DNA from: an uncultured Kineothrix sp.
GTDB lineage: Bacteria; Bacillota; Clostridia; Lachnospirales; Lachnospiraceae
Direction: 5' to 3'
Assembly (NCBI GenBank): GCA_910587275.1
Contig: CAJUMD010000045.1
Coordinates: forward strand, 1-24,873
Length of the DNA: 24,873 nucleotides
Part shown: positions 24,636 to 24,873 of the stretch, piece by piece
Layout of the letters: the number at the start of each line of letters is the position of its first letter
Position numbering within the stretch: position 1 is the stretch's first letter
Made by a program: the position numbers and the translations under genes
The notes under the pieces: generated by a model
What the model was told of the DNA's origin: nothing
What the model saw: the letters and a program-made list of their open reading frames with translations, nothing else
Databases searched by the model: none

Positions 24636-24873
24636 GTAAAATTAACGACACAATTTATGAAATTGATTTTGAACCGGTAGTGAGTATGTTTGAGAGACAG
24701 GTAGAAATGCATCCGGACAAAACGGCAGTCATTGCAGGCGGTGAGAGGAAAACGTATGGTGAGCTGAATGCGGATGCAAACAGGGTGGCAGATGTTCTGA
24801 TTAAAAATGGGGTAGAGGCGGAAACGATTGTAGCTGTCCTGTTAGAGCGCGGCATAAAAGTTTATACTGTGAC
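24632..24873 (+). CDS. Nonribosomal peptide synthetase, N-terminal part of adenylation domain (cut by window end)
   Basis: The first 80 codons are visible and the frame is open at the window edge. The sequence FEPVVSMFERQVEMHPDKTAVI, TYGELN, ANRVADVLIKNGV and VAVLLERG is the standard opening of an amino-acid-activating adenylation domain of NRPS enzymes; acyl-CoA synthetases and DltA are more distant alternatives. It starts directly with an A domain, without a condensation domain, as in a loading module. AGGAGG at 24619-24624 is seven bases upstream of the ATG, and the ATG overlaps the stop of the MATE fusion gene. The Sfp-type PPTase at 20672-21316 would activate its carrier domain. The amino acid cannot be read because the specificity residues lie beyond the window. 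Confidence 0.85.
   Translation, partial: MSKINDTIYEIDFEPVVSMFERQVEMHPDKTAVIAGGERKTYGELNADANRVADVLIKNGVEAETIVAVLLERGIKVYTV

Noticed and set aside
1..24873. CRISPR arrays, insertion sequences, phage genes or att sites
   Set aside because: No spaced direct repeats, transposase or integrase sequences, or paired terminal repeats were seen; the only tandem repeat is the coding KEET repeat.

Overview
The window looks like a chromosomal segment of a Gram-positive, low-to-mid G+C gut-type anaerobe, most likely a Lachnospiraceae-like member of the Clostridia. The signs are strong AGGAGG-type ribosome binding sites, lipoprotein signal peptides, a yitJ-type fused homocysteine methyltransferase/MTHFR, a KtrAB-type potassium system and an HPr-like protein without the histidine site. 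The taxonomy is an inference; there is no rRNA here. Every gene I can support lies on the + strand.

Region 1 (1-2347): the last 31 codons of an unidentified gene, then a monocistronic cytoplasmic GH13 alpha-glucan hydrolase (neopullulanase/cyclomaltodextrinase type). It has a TTGACA promoter and a 12-bp perfect palindrome that fits a CcpA cre or LacI-family operator. An AT-rich hairpin with a T-run ends the unit.

Region 2 (2513-15022): a seven-gene, tightly spaced cluster. Three paralogous lipoproteins join a propeller-like N-terminal half to a sugar ABC solute-binding domain. With them are a MalF-type and a MalG-type permease (both junctions are ATGA overlaps), a membrane-anchored HlyD/MacA-type adaptor with a very long coiled coil, and a two-TM protein that carries only the MacB/FtsX-type extracellular domain. 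No ATPase is encoded. Adaptor and MacB-like parts normally belong to export or envelope machines, so their presence in an importer operon is the most unusual feature of this half. Together with the GH13 enzyme the context suggests alpha-glucan or oligosaccharide use, but the substrate is not shown.

Region 3 (15088-20507): housekeeping genes. These are tcdA, the methionine-synthesis fusion, a probable decayed lipoprotein remnant with an ATA codon where the start should be, a His-less HPr-like protein, tRNA-Gly(CCC) with an unusual T-loop, a terminator, and ktrB-ktrA.

Region 4 (20672-24873, continuing beyond the window): a natural-product locus. A Sfp-type phosphopantetheinyl transferase with its own terminator is followed by a 381-bp leader region with a cysteine-rich micro-ORF. 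Then come an acyltransferase-3-like membrane protein, a MATE transporter fused to an RsbW-like ATPase domain, and the first 80 codons of a nonribosomal peptide synthetase. The PPTase would activate the carrier domains, the NRPS would build the product, the membrane acyltransferase may modify it, and the MATE protein may export it. Base composition looks A+T-richer here than in regions 2 and 3, which fits separate acquisition.
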